Part shown: positions 16,192 to 24,253 of the stretch, in pieces
Numbering within the stretch: position 1 is the stretch's first letter
Layout of the letters: every line of letters starts with the position of its first letter
Source: Candidatus Gastranaerophilales bacterium
GTDB lineage: Bacteria > Cyanobacteriota > Vampirovibrionia > Gastranaerophilales > Gastranaerophilaceae
NCBI GenBank assembly: GCA_944325585.1
Contig: CALVAS010000012.1
Span: 1-35,145, forward strand
Length of the DNA: 35,145 bases
Direction: 5' to 3'
Program-made: the position numbers and the translations under genes
Notes under the pieces: model-generated
Database searches by the model: none
Told to the model about the DNA's origin: nothing
The model's input: only the letters and a program-made list of their open reading frames with translations

Positions 16192-17004
16192 TTATATGTC
16201 CAAAACTCTTTTGTAGACGTCGTTTTTGTTTGCGTTGTAAAGTTCGGAAATGATTATTGAAATTTCTTTTGCGCTGAAATTTTTATTTTTTAATTTTTCG
16301 ATTTTTTCATCCATGTCCATGTCAATATTTTTTGAATTTTCATTAAAAACCATTCCGACGATTTCACCTTTTAAAACATTATTTTTAAAATATTCAATAA
16401 CATTTTCCGTGCTGTCGCAAACTATTTCTTCAAACACTTTTGTAAGTTCTCTGCCTATTGAAATTTGTGAATTCGGACGGGTTTCGTTAATTATTTTTAG
16501 CGTATTCAAAAGTCTGTTCGGGCTTTCGTAAAAAACTATGTTTGTTGTTTTATATTTTTTTAAAAGATTCTCTATTTGTTGTTTTGACTTCGGCAAAAAT
16601 CCCGCAAAATAAAAATCTTCATTTCCGCGTGCATTTTGTGACAAAAATGTTGCAACGGCATTTGCTCCAGGAAGTGCTGTTATTTTAAAATTATGTTTTC
16701 TCAATTCTTCCACAAGAATTGAGCCGGGGTCGCAAAAAAGAGGCGTGCCGGCGTCTGATACAAGTGCGATTTTTTTGCCTTCGTTCAAAATTTCGACAAA
16801 CTTATTTACGCGTTCTTTTTCGTTGAATTTGTGGTAGGAAATGCATTTCGTTTTAATTTCAAAATGATTTAGAAGTTTTTGTGTTACCCGCATATCTTCG
16901 CAGGCAATTAAATCGACTGATTTTAAAACTTCGATTGCGCGGATGGTTATATCGCCGAGGTTTCCGATAGGTGTCGGAACAATGTAAAAATCATATTCTT
17001 TCAT
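16192..17004 (-). CDS. rsmI: 16S rRNA (cytidine-1402 2'-O) methyltransferase
   Basis: 270 residues. The N-terminal 'FYIVPTPIGNLGDITIRAIE' and 'DLIACEDMRVTQKLLNHF', then 'ALVSDAGTPLFCDPGSILV' and 'ALPGANAVATFLS' are the signature of RsmI, a tetrapyrrole-methylase-fold enzyme that methylates the ribose of C1402 in the decoding centre. Length is usual. No ribosome binding site is seen; TGC-TAAAAT lies six bases before the ATG, so this gene may have its own leaderless transcript although it sits only 22 bases after the sugar-binding lipoprotein gene. Confidence 0.93.
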   Translation of the reverse strand: MKEYDFYIVPTPIGNLGDITIRAIEVLKSVDLIACEDMRVTQKLLNHFEIKTKCISYHKFNEKERVNKFVEILNEGKKIALVSDAGTPLFCDPGSILVEELRKHNFKITALPGANAVATFLSQNARGNEDFYFAGFLPKSKQQIENLLKKYKTTNIVFYESPNRLLNTLKIINETRPNSQISIGRELTKVFEEIVCDSTENVIEYFKNNVLKGEIVGMVFNENSKNIDMDMDEKIEKLKNKNFSAKEISIIISELYNANKNDVYKRVLDI

Positions 17005-17026
17005 AATCTGATTTTAGCATGAAAAT

Positions 17027-18190
17027 TTAAAAGAATTCCTGCTCAAGAATCTGTTTGGTTTTATCCAGAACTTCGTTATAATTTATATTTACCGGTGTAG
17101 GTTTTGAGGTTTCAATTACATCCAAAAATATTTTGGCATTTTGCGGTTTTTGGTTATCAAGAAAATATTCAGAGTTTGCCGCATCAATTCTTGCGGGAAC
17201 TATCAGACCGCTTTTTGAAAATTTTTCAAGACTTTCTTTTGAGGAAAGGTATTTGATTAATCTTTTGGATTCTTCTTTGTGTTTTGAGTCTGCGGAAATT
17301 GCCCATCCTGACGCATCAAGCGGAACTATGCTGCCAGCAGAACCTTTCGGAAAAGGTGCAATATCCCAATCAAATTCCGCGGCTTCTCTGTATTTTGGCA
17401 CGAGCCATCTTCCGGACAAATGCATTGCAATCTTCCCCTGCAAAAACATTTGAGCCATTGTGGCACTCGCACTTTCGTTTTGTTTCGGGGCAGCATTATA
17501 TTTTTTTCTTAAATCCGCATAAAATTTTATGCCGCGCCTGCTTGCGTCAGTGTCTAAAATATTTTCATCTCCGTCATCCGACAAAATTCCACCACCCTCA
17601 CTCATCAAATACGGAAGATAAAACAACGGCTCTTCCTCAAAACTTATTCCGAAAATCCCTTTTTCTTTGTCCGTTAATTTTTGCGCAAGATTTAAAAAAT
17701 CCTGAAAAGTTGTATTTTCGTCAGGATACGGAAGTCCTTTTTTATCAAATAAATCTTTATTATAAAAAATTACAAGATTTGAAATATCGCGCGGAACCGC
17801 ATAAATTTTGTTTTTATAGCTTAATGCCTCAACAGATTTTTTATAAAAGTTTTCATCAATCAGGCCTGTTTCGGTCAAGTCCTCCAGTTTGCCCGCGTTT
17901 GCGTAAACCGGCAGATAAAGATTGTTAATAAAAACAACATCAGGAGCCGTGTTGGAGGCAAAAAGAAGGTGAAGTTTCTGAAAATAATTCTGGGGAATAT
18001 GCATAAAATCAATTTTGATATCAGGATTTTCGGTTTCAAAATCTTTCAAAATCGGCTTTAAAATATCAATTTCCGATTTTGAACCCCAGCTTGAAAATTG
18101 AACAATAGTTCTTGAATCTTTCGGGGTGCAGCCGCATAAAAAAATCGTAAAAAATATCAGCGTGCATATTTTCTTCAGATTTTTGTTCAA
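17027..18190 (-). CDS. orphan extracellular solute-binding lipoprotein (family 1, sugar type)
   Basis: 387 residues from TTG 18190 with GGAGGGA upstream. The N-terminus has a lipoprotein signal peptide with lipobox LCGC, so the protein is lipid-anchored. The mature part matches family 1 binding proteins for sugars: 'VQFSSWGSKSEIDILKPILK', 'PDVVFINNLYLPVYANAGKL', 'FYNKDLFDKKGLP', 'MFLQGKIAMHLSGRWLVPKY', 'ISADSKHKEESKRLIKYLSS'. Such proteins feed ABC importers, but no permease or ATPase genes are next to it, so its transporter must be elsewhere. The start lies only about 15 bases past the terminator of the preceding gene, leaving no clear room for a promoter of its own. Confidence 0.88.
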   Translation of the reverse strand: MNKNLKKICTLIFFTIFLCGCTPKDSRTIVQFSSWGSKSEIDILKPILKDFETENPDIKIDFMHIPQNYFQKLHLLFASNTAPDVVFINNLYLPVYANAGKLEDLTETGLIDENFYKKSVEALSYKNKIYAVPRDISNLVIFYNKDLFDKKGLPYPDENTTFQDFLNLAQKLTDKEKGIFGISFEEEPLFYLPYLMSEGGGILSDDGDENILDTDASRRGIKFYADLRKKYNAAPKQNESASATMAQMFLQGKIAMHLSGRWLVPKYREAAEFDWDIAPFPKGSAGSIVPLDASGWAISADSKHKEESKRLIKYLSSKESLEKFSKSGLIVPARIDAANSEYFLDNQKPQNAKIFLDVIETSKPTPVNINYNEVLDKTKQILEQEFF

Positions 18191-18204
18191 CGCCTTCCCT
18201 CCTC

Positions 18205-18232
18205 AAAAAAGTGAGCCTGAAAAGGCTCACTT
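18205..18232 (-). terminator. intrinsic terminator after the AMIN-domain gene
   Basis: Ten-bp stem (AAGTGAGCCT) with loop GAAA, followed on the minus strand by six T. The T-run runs straight into GAGGAGGG, the ribosome binding site of the lipoprotein gene. Confidence 0.85.
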
Positions 18233-18240
18233 AAAAAAAA

Positions 18241-20334
18241 TTATAATTCTATTAAGACACCCATTTTCTCTTTATTAACTTCAACAAGAGATTTGAAATC
18301 GTCTGCTTTTACCATATAGACATTCGGATTATCTTTTCTTACCTGAAGCGGTTTGTTTATGTTTCTGTCGAATTTCTTTAATACAAAGACTTCGTCTTTA
18401 ATTCTTCCGATTACGGCAGATTTTCCGTCCAGTGATACCAGATAAAATCCGCGTTCTTTATCAATATCAAAACCTGATTTTACAATCAATCCGCTCAAAT
18501 AGTCTTCTTTTTCTTTTGGTTGAGTCTTTGTAATCGGGTTTGTTATTTTTGTAACCGGTTTTGCCGCAGGAATTGATTTGTCTTTCATTTTGCCCAGACT
18601 GTCCGCAATAGTATTTGAAAGCGGGCTGGTTACGTTTGATTTGTTATCTTCGATTATGTTGAAATATTCGTCAATTGAAATCATTTCATAATCATTTTTT
18701 TCTTCTTTAAATTCCGGTTGAAGATTTAATAATTTGTTGCTCTTTGCAATCAAATCTGAAACGCTTAAGGTTGCATTTTTGAAGGTTCTCGGATTGGTAT
18801 GAAGTTGTGAATAGCCGAGATTTATATGCTGCATTTCTTTCGGAATTTCAAGATGAACGCGTCTGTGTTTAATTTTTTTGTTTCTGTGAGTTTCTTCAAG
18901 CGCCATCTTTTCAGCAAATGCTTTAAGTCTGGTTGCTTTGTGAATCTCGTTGTGAATTGCTGCTGTTTCGTCAATCACATTACCGGAAATTAGTGAGTTG
19001 TTTTCCATTTCATCAATGTCGTTTTCAAGATTTGTTTTTTCAACGTCAGGTGATGATTGAAGTATTCTTTCAAGTTTTTCCGTTTGAGTTTCATCAGCAG
19101 GCTCAATAAATTCAGCTTTAACATTTTGCGTATCGTTTGGCTGCGCTACAAAATTATATTTCGGCGCTTTCGGTTTTTCCTGAGGCTTGTCGCCGGAAAC
19201 ATCAACGTATTGCTGATATTTTTCCTGCCAGCTTAAATTTTCGTTGTTTATAATGTTGTCATAATTTTGAGCTGCAGCTTTTTGAGGACGTTTGGAAATG
19301 TTTTCCATAAACGATTTTTTCAGAAGCTGTGAATTTTTTAATGATGCTCTGATTATATTAAACAATGTAATTATACAAAGCAAAGGAATTAAAATAAGTG
19401 CAATCGTAAGGGGCATGTTTTGAGGCATCCTTCCAAGCAGTGTCGCTTTTGCCGCTGAAACTTTTTCTGCGGCATTTTCCGTAGATTTTACTTTTTGCTC
19501 TTGTTTTGTCTCTGTTTTGGTTGTTTCAGGTTTAACAGAATCTTTTTTTACTTCGGTATTTTTTACAGGTTCGGTTTTTACCTCTTTCACTGTTTTTGCA
19601 ACTGTTTTGGGCTGTTCTGTCTTTTTCACTGAAACAGGTTTGATATTATTTTCTTTTTTGGGTTGTTGAACTTCTTTTTTCGGTTCAGCTTTTTTAGCAA
19701 CAGCGGGTTTTGCTTCTGCTTTTTTAACAGTTTCCGATTTAACAGGTTTTGTTTCCGGAACTATTTTGGACAATGCATCTTTTGCGGATGCAAGGTCAGC
19801 AGCTGTTTTGGTAGGCTGAATTTCCGGCAGTTTGAAACCTGTATTTTGATGAACCGGCTGTTGAGTCTGAACCATAGGCGGCGCAGCGGGTTTCGATTTT
19901 TGCTGTGCAATCAGAGCTCTGTATTCGCGCTGTTCTTGAGTAACAGGGGCTGCTTTTGCCGTGCTGGTTTTAATATCAACCGGACGGTTTGTTATTACGG
20001 TAACTTTTGTATAGCCGCCCTGTCCGTCATTAACTGCACGAACATCAACATCTGATACGACGTCTTTTACCGATGAAAAATCCGGTTTTGCGTTTGGTGC
20101 ATTGTTTACATTAGGCATTAAAATAACGTATTTGTTGTCGGATTTTTTGGTAACAACGACGTTATCCGCGTAAGGACTTGATGTATAAAGGGTAAATTCA
20201 AGTCCGTCTGAGGAATTTTTGCGGACATCTATTTGATTAAGCGTGTTTTCGGCTAATGCTTGACTGCCCGTAAAATTTGTTAAACTCAGGCATAATAGTA
20301 AAATAAGACCAAGTCTTTCGGATTTTTTAACCAT
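18241..20334 (-). CDS. AMIN-domain membrane protein with long cytoplasmic part
   Basis: About 697 residues from ATG 20334; a GTG at 20361 in the same frame is an alternative, as a TATAAT ends five bases before it. Order: signal sequence (LGLILLLCLSLTNF, ending ALA-EN), an AMIN-like beta domain (about residues 30-125, 'LEFTLYTSSPYADNVVVTKK', 'KVTVITNRPVDIK'), a long Lys/Pro/Thr/Val-rich linker, one transmembrane helix (about 312-332, 'LTIALILIPLLCIITLFNII'), then a mainly helical cytoplasmic part and a C-terminal beta domain. AMIN domains localise envelope proteins such as PilQ and AmiC by binding the cell wall. A type II layout with AMIN outside fits a role in type IV pili or envelope positioning, but no specific family is recognised. 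Confidence 0.72.
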   Translation of the reverse strand: MVKKSERLGLILLLCLSLTNFTGSQALAENTLNQIDVRKNSSDGLEFTLYTSSPYADNVVVTKKSDNKYVILMPNVNNAPNAKPDFSSVKDVVSDVDVRAVNDGQGGYTKVTVITNRPVDIKTSTAKAAPVTQEQREYRALIAQQKSKPAAPPMVQTQQPVHQNTGFKLPEIQPTKTAADLASAKDALSKIVPETKPVKSETVKKAEAKPAVAKKAEPKKEVQQPKKENNIKPVSVKKTEQPKTVAKTVKEVKTEPVKNTEVKKDSVKPETTKTETKQEQKVKSTENAAEKVSAAKATLLGRMPQNMPLTIALILIPLLCIITLFNIIRASLKNSQLLKKSFMENISKRPQKAAAQNYDNIINNENLSWQEKYQQYVDVSGDKPQEKPKAPKYNFVAQPNDTQNVKAEFIEPADETQTEKLERILQSSPDVEKTNLENDIDEMENNSLISGNVIDETAAIHNEIHKATRLKAFAEKMALEETHRNKKIKHRRVHLEIPKEMQHINLGYSQLHTNPRTFKNATLSVSDLIAKSNKLLNLQPEFKEEKNDYEMISIDEYFNIIEDNKSNVTSPLSNTIADSLGKMKDKSIPAAKPVTKITNPITKTQPKEKEDYLSGLIVKSGFDIDKERGFYLVSLDGKSAVIGRIKDEVFVLKKFDRNINKPLQVRKDNPNVYMVKADDFKSLVEVNKEKMGVLIEL

Positions 20335-20366
20335 AATTTTTCCGTTATTTTTACCTACCACTATAT

Positions 20367-20401
20367 ATTATATAATACATTGAGTAAAAAAAAATTGCCA
20401 A
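20367..20401 (-). promoter_or_regulatory. candidate promoter of the AMIN-domain gene
   Basis: Minus-strand TTGGCA (20396-20401), 18 bases, TATTAT (20372-20377), overlapping a TATAAT at 20367-20372. It is divergent from the era promoter. Confidence 0.4.
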
Positions 20402-20425
20402 ATTGTTAATAAATTGATACTTTTA

Positions 20426-20434
20426 TGTTAAGAT
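20426..20434 (+). promoter_or_regulatory. candidate extended -10 for era, leaderless type
   Basis: TGT-TAAGAT (hexamer 20429-20434) ends seven bases before ATG 20442. No good -35 and no ribosome binding site are seen. Confidence 0.42.
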
Positions 20435-20441
20435 TGTAAAC

Positions 20442-21329
20442 ATGAAAAGCGGATTTGTAACAATAATAGGTCGTCCGAATGTCGGCAAATCAACTCTTCT
20501 CAATCAGATTCTCGGACAGAAGATTGTGATTACAACTGATAAAGCGCAGACGACAAGAAAACGTATAAAAGGAATTTATACAACGGACAAAGGGCAGATT
20601 GTGTTTGTTGATACTCCGGGAGTGCACAAGCCTTTAAACAAACTGGGCGAGTTTTTGCTTGATGAGGCAAAAATAGCTATTCCTGATGCGGATGTTGTTC
20701 TGTTTCTCGTTGACGGTTCCGAACCTGCCGGAAAAGGTGACAAATGGATTTCGGAAAATCTTCTTGAAACAGAAATTCCCGTAATAATTGTTATGAATAA
20801 AGTCGACAAAATTAAAAAGCCGGAAAAAGTTGAAGAAAATCTTTTGACTTACAAAATGCTTTTCTATAAAAATCTTCCTGTAGTCAAGGTATCTGCAAAG
20901 ACCGGACGAAATATTGATACATTGATAAGCAATATTTATAAAAAACTTCCGGACGGTGAGCTGCTTTATCCTGAGGATGTTGTGACGGAAGAAACAATGC
21001 GCTCGGTTGCGGAAGAAGTGATAAGAGAAAAAATTCTTCTTAATACATCAGATGAAATTCCGCATTCGGTTGCCGTTAAAATTGACAGATATCAGGAGAC
21101 TGAGGAGATAGACCGAATTTATGCAAATGTTTTCTGTGAAACAAAAAGCCAGAAGGGAATTTTAATCGGCAAAGGCGGTTCAATGCTTAAAAAAATCGGA
21201 ACGGAAGCCCGTCAGGAATTGGAAAAAATAGTTGAAAAAAAAGTTTTTCTCGGGCTTGAAGTTAAAGTTGAAAAGGATTGGCGAAAGAAGGAAAGTTTAT
21301 TAAAAAACTTCGGTTATGAGCAGGAGTGA
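20442..21329 (+). CDS. era: GTPase Era
   Basis: 295 residues. G1 GRPNVGKS (residues 10-17), the effector segment 'TDKAQTTRKRIKGIYTT', G3 DTPG, G4 NKVD, and a C-terminal KH domain with GKGGSMLKKIG. Era binds the 3' end of 16S rRNA and helps 30S assembly. Length and all motifs are normal. There is no ribosome binding site; the -10-like box directly before the ATG suggests a leaderless mRNA. It converges on the pilin-like gene, with a hairpin over the short gap. Confidence 0.97.
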   Translation: MKSGFVTIIGRPNVGKSTLLNQILGQKIVITTDKAQTTRKRIKGIYTTDKGQIVFVDTPGVHKPLNKLGEFLLDEAKIAIPDADVVLFLVDGSEPAGKGDKWISENLLETEIPVIIVMNKVDKIKKPEKVEENLLTYKMLFYKNLPVVKVSAKTGRNIDTLISNIYKKLPDGELLYPEDVVTEETMRSVAEEVIREKILLNTSDEIPHSVAVKIDRYQETEEIDRIYANVFCETKSQKGILIGKGGSMLKKIGTEARQELEKIVEKKVFLGLEVKVEKDWRKKESLLKNFGYEQE

Positions 21330-21356
21330 ACCCGGTAAAGTGTTTTTACCACGGGT
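21328..21356. terminator. imperfect hairpin between convergent era and pilin-like gene
   Basis: AACCCGGTAAA pairs with TTTACCACGGGT with a small bulge, covering the 16 bases between the two stops and the pilin stop codon itself. There is no long T-run, so termination would be weak. Confidence 0.35.
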
Positions 21357-22029
21357 AATCGGATTTTATTTCCCAGTTGTCCTCCATAATTACTGCTGCG
21401 CACCAGTATCCGGCACCGGATTTTTTGCATGAGTTGTAGCTACTGCTTAAAAATTGTTCTCTTGTGCAGTTTTGACACAGCCAACTTGTGGGTGTACCTT
21501 CTTTGCCTAGCGGCTGCAAGCCTTTTTTAAAACTAAAGTAAAATAGAAAAGTATCACGTCCGACTGTGTTCGGATTTGCGAGTCCGTTTACGTCTATTCC
21601 TACCCACAAACCGTTTTCAGCCTCACTATTTAGAGAGAAAGTTATTAAACTTCCATCATTTGTCAGAAAATTCGCAGTGTTTGAACTTGTATATGTAGTT
21701 CCTGTATAGTCGCTTCCGTTGAGGAGTTTCCTTTTTACTTTTTTGTGCAGGTCTGTTGATGAAATTATTATCGGATGATTGAATTGTTTAGCCAGATATG
21801 TTTCAAAAAAATCTTCTCCTTTAAGTGTGAAATCCCAGTATTGCATTTCATTATGTTCATTTTCGGCAAGCCGTATTGCCTGCTGAATTATTGTGTATGC
21901 TCTTTTAAGCCGTATTGCAGTTTCTTTTTTCTGATACCCGCGAATAAGCTGTGGTATTGTGAATGCTGCAACAATCCCAATTATACCAAGTGTAATCAAG
22001 ACTTCTGCCATTGTGAATCCGTTTTTCAT
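21346..22029 (-). CDS. type IV pilin/pseudopilin-like protein
   Basis: 227 residues from ATG 22029, which has CGGAG six bases upstream; the frame extends further but that part is low-complexity A/T. The N-terminus MKNG-FTMAEVLITLGIIGI is a classical prepilin signal: cleavage after Gly4, N-methylation of Phe, Glu at mature position 5, then a hydrophobic helix. The globular part contains 'GIDVNGLANPNTVGRDTF' and four Cys near the end (CQNC, SCKK, YWCAA) that could form disulphides. Prepilin peptidase and the pilus ATPases are not in the window. It has a near-perfect promoter and faces a divergent HTH gene. Confidence 0.88.
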   Translation of the reverse strand: MKNGFTMAEVLITLGIIGIVAAFTIPQLIRGYQKKETAIRLKRAYTIIQQAIRLAENEHNEMQYWDFTLKGEDFFETYLAKQFNHPIIISSTDLHKKVKRKLLNGSDYTGTTYTSSNTANFLTNDGSLITFSLNSEAENGLWVGIDVNGLANPNTVGRDTFLFYFSFKKGLQPLGKEGTPTSWLCQNCTREQFLSSSYNSCKKSGAGYWCAAVIMEDNWEIKSDYPW

Positions 22030-22081
22030 AAGCGACTCCGTTGTAAATAGAATATTATAAATTATATTAATTTTAATATAA

Positions 22082-22110
22082 ATTATATTTATACAAATAT
22101 AATTTGTCAA
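22082..22110 (-). promoter_or_regulatory. consensus sigma-70 promoter of the pilin-like gene
   Basis: Minus-strand TTGACA (22105-22110), 17 bases, TATAAT (22082-22087): an exact match to the housekeeping consensus. It predicts a leader of about 46 bases. Confidence 0.75.
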
Positions 22111-22115
22111 GAGAT

Positions 22116-22144
22116 TTGTTTCAAATCTATTTAATGGCTATCAT
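22116..22144 (+). promoter_or_regulatory. candidate promoter of the HTH gene at 22151, leaderless type
   Basis: TTGTTT (22116-22121), 17 bases, TATCAT (22139-22144), then six bases to ATG 22151. Its -35 is five bases from the -35 of the divergent pilin promoter. Confidence 0.48.
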
Positions 22145-22150
22145 GAATAA

Positions 22151-22384
22151 ATGGATTACAAATTTGAAAATATTTCATTACTTGATTTTATAAAGACTAT
22201 TTGTGCCTATAAGGGGCTTTCGCTGCGTAAACTTCTTGTGCGGTTATGTGAAAAGTCCGGATTCAGCCCGAGTTATCCGGGGTTTTACAATAAATTAAAA
22301 AATAACACACTTAAATTTAAAGAGATAAATGATATAGCAAATGTTTTGGGCTATGAAATTGTTTTTAAGGATGTTAAAAACTAG
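22151..22384 (+). CDS. small helix-turn-helix protein
   Basis: 77 residues, helical, with 'DFIKTICAYKGLSLRKLLVR' followed by a putative recognition part 'FSPSYPGFYNKLKNNTLKF' and a closing 'INDIANVLGYEIVF', the layout of small Cro/C1-like or phage-type HTH proteins with LGYE at the end. It is divergent from the pilin-like gene with nearly touching promoters, so control of that gene or of itself is plausible but not shown. A decayed relative of its C-terminus lies nearby on the other strand (22695-22778). No ribosome binding site; probable leaderless start. Confidence 0.72.
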   Translation: MDYKFENISLLDFIKTICAYKGLSLRKLLVRLCEKSGFSPSYPGFYNKLKNNTLKFKEINDIANVLGYEIVFKDVKN

Positions 22385-22436
22385 CAAAAAAAAATTTTAC
22401 GATTTTTTATAAATATACATTTTAGAAAGGGAAAAT

Positions 22437-22694
22437 ATGAAAATAGAATTAAACACACTTGTACAGAGCAGTCAAAGCGGACTTGTCAAAGTCGGAGAAA
22501 TTGCAAAAGCAAAAAGAGCAGAATTGGCTTACAATAGAGCGATGGCCAGTATTTTAGGCCATACCGATCAGGATTACACCGTTTTATCCTACAAATTAAA
22601 TTCACAAGAACATGTTCATCTTCCGCAGCGCAAAACAGAAAAAACTTTTGCTGAAGGCCTGAAAAACTTTCTTGAAAAGGGATGTATGTTTTAA
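22437..22694 (+). CDS. small unknown protein
   Basis: 85 residues with a good ribosome binding site (AGAAAGGG) seven bases before ATG 22437. The N-terminus MKIELNTLVQSSQSG recalls the short Asn/Ser/Gln-rich starts of other proteins here but lacks the Phe-x-Gly motif. The middle is helical and Ala-rich (GEIAKAKRAELAYNRAMASIL), the end polar (QRKTEKTFAEGLKNFLEKG). No membrane segment or known domain. It lies 52 bases after the HTH gene, probably cotranscribed. Function not recognised. Confidence 0.65.
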   Translation: MKIELNTLVQSSQSGLVKVGEIAKAKRAELAYNRAMASILGHTDQDYTVLSYKLNSQEHVHLPQRKTEKTFAEGLKNFLEKGCMF

Positions 22695-22778
22695 TTACCT
22701 GCGTTTGACGAATTGAATATCATAACCTAGGATGTCCGCTATTTGGCGGACTTCTTCGTATTTAATGGTGTTAAGCCT
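22695..22778 (-). pseudogene. remnant of a helix-turn-helix gene (C-terminal end only)
   Basis: On the minus strand, in a frame other than that of the response regulator, codons just past and overlapping its 3' end read WRLNTIKYEEVRQIADILGY then DIQFVKRR and a stop at 22695-22697. This closely follows the C-terminus of the HTH protein at 22151 (NNTLKFKEINDIANVLGYEI). No start or N-terminal half exists, because the upstream bases belong to the response regulator. It looks like the tail of a lost gene left by a deletion. Its stop codon directly abuts the stop of the plus-strand gene ending at 22694. Confidence 0.6.
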
Positions 22779-23469
22779 CCAACTTATACCCGCCGCCGTA
22801 AATCGTTTCAATATATTTTTTCCCCTCTGAAATTTTGTCGAGTTTTGAGCGAAGATGTCGAATGTGAACCCGTATTGTTTCTACATCATCATCAGGCGCA
22901 TATCCCCAGATTTCCTTGAGCAGCTTTTGCGAAGATACCATATTCCCGTGGTTCTGGAAAAGCAGATTAAAAATATCAAATTCAATCGGTGTAAGTTTTG
23001 CAATTTTATCGTTGATTTTTACGCTGTAAACTTCAGGAAGCAATGTGATTTCACCTAATGTTAAAAGTTCCCGTGTCGCGATACTTTCCGGAATCATGTT
23101 TGATCTTTTCAAAAGTGCGCGGACTCTTACTTGCAGCTCTTCCATCTCAAAAGGTTTTACAAGATAATCGTCAACCCCTATATCAAAACCTTTAACTTTG
23201 TCATTAAGTTCTGATAGCGCTGTAAGCATTAAAATAGGAATGTTTTTCGTCTCTTCGTTTTTACGTATTCTCTGCGCCACCGTGAAACCGTCAACTTCCG
23301 GCATCATAACATCCAAAACAACAAGAGAAGGTTTCTCCTGTTTGCAAAGCGCAAATCCTTTTGTTCCGTCATATGCCTGAACAACTTTATACCCGCAAAG
23401 TTCAAGATTTACTTTAATCAGTTCGTTTATCGCTATATCGTCATCAATTACCAAAATTTTATTATTCAT
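22771..23469 (-). CDS. OmpR/PhoB-family response regulator
   Basis: 232 residues. Receiver domain 1-120 with acidic pocket Asp9-Asp11, phosphoacceptor Asp53 (VVLDVMMPEVDG), Thr83 and Lys105 (LVKPFEMEEL); winged-helix DNA-binding domain 135-232 ('LTPIEFDIFNLLFQNHGNMV', 'VETIRVHIRHLRSKL', 'IETIYGGGYKL'). It switches transcription on phosphorylation by a sensor kinase, which is not next to it. Overall it resembles RpaB/NblR-like regulators of cyanobacteria, but the exact orthologue cannot be fixed. TAAAAT ends six bases before the ATG, a possible leaderless start, with only a weak AGG nearby. Confidence 0.92.
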   Translation of the reverse strand: MNNKILVIDDDIAINELIKVNLELCGYKVVQAYDGTKGFALCKQEKPSLVVLDVMMPEVDGFTVAQRIRKNEETKNIPILMLTALSELNDKVKGFDIGVDDYLVKPFEMEELQVRVRALLKRSNMIPESIATRELLTLGEITLLPEVYSVKINDKIAKLTPIEFDIFNLLFQNHGNMVSSQKLLKEIWGYAPDDDVETIRVHIRHLRSKLDKISEGKKYIETIYGGGYKLEA

Positions 23470-23719
23470 AACCTGATTTTATAATAAAAATGTTCCGAAT
23501 ATTTTAAAGATTAATAAAACTTAATAAAAATAACCCGAAAAGAGCATTAATTACTGCGTGTTTAAAGGCATAATAATTTAAAGAATTGTAAAAAAATAAA
23601 ATTAAAGTGTAAAAAATACAAATTTTTTATTTTTTGTAGTAATATGTTGATTGCAAATTATATTGGATAATTTTGCAGTAAGGTAGTAAGTATACATTTA
23701 TACAAAGGAGGCACATGAA

Positions 23720-24175
23720 TTGGCAATAACATCACCATTTACAGCGTTTAAGGAAAACGGTAAGAAAGAAATCCACTTAGGACAACACGTTTTAGCAGAA
23801 TTTTTCGAATGTGATCCCAACACATTGAACAGTATTGATAAAGTAGAAAAGTACATGGTGGATGCCGCCCTTGAATGTGGTGCGACTATTGTCCAAAAAT
23901 GTTTCCACATGTTTAACCCCTACGGCGTTTCAGGCGTAGTAATTATTTCCGAAAGCCATCTTGCAATTCACACATGGCCGGAATTGGGTTATGCTGCAGT
24001 TGACTTGTTTACATGCGGAGACAAATGCGACCCGAAAGTTTCATATGAGTTTTTGAAGAAAAAATTCAACTCTAAAAAAGCGACTTTCACTGAATTAAAA
24101 CGCGGTATTATTGATGAAGAAACAATGCGCGTTGCAGAAAAACCGTTTGAGATTATGGAACAGCTCGTTAATTAA
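23720..24175 (+). CDS. speD: S-adenosylmethionine decarboxylase proenzyme
   Basis: 151 residues from TTG 23720, eight bases after AAAGGAGG. The proenzyme cuts itself at Glu78-Ser79 in IISESHLAIHTWPE, turning Ser79 into the pyruvoyl cofactor; His84 and Cys99 (LFTCGD) complete the active site. It makes the aminopropyl donor for spermidine. Compared with the short Bacillus and Thermotoga enzymes there are about 15 extra N-terminal residues. An ATG at 23715 opens a four-codon reading frame (Met-Asn-Trp-Gln-stop) overlapping the TTG start. No spermidine synthase gene follows; a terminator does. Confidence 0.95.
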   Translation: MAITSPFTAFKENGKKEIHLGQHVLAEFFECDPNTLNSIDKVEKYMVDAALECGATIVQKCFHMFNPYGVSGVVIISESHLAIHTWPELGYAAVDLFTCGDKCDPKVSYEFLKKKFNSKKATFTELKRGIIDEETMRVAEKPFEIMEQLVN

Positions 24176-24216
24176 TTTATTAAAAAATACGGGTTTTCAA
24201 TAACCCGATGCATATG

Positions 24217-24253
24217 AAAACAAAAGTCCGGTAATTTATCGGACTTTTGTTTT
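24217..24253 (+). terminator. intrinsic terminator after speD
   Basis: A 14-bp perfect stem (AAAACAAAAGTCCG) with a 9-base loop and a T-rich tail. A smaller hairpin, CGGGTT with AACCCG, lies just before it at 24190-24207. Confidence 0.85.

Noticed and set aside
23715-23717. ATG as the speD start
   Set aside because: It leads to a stop after four codons; the TTG at 23720 has the better distance to AAAGGAGG and opens the full protein.
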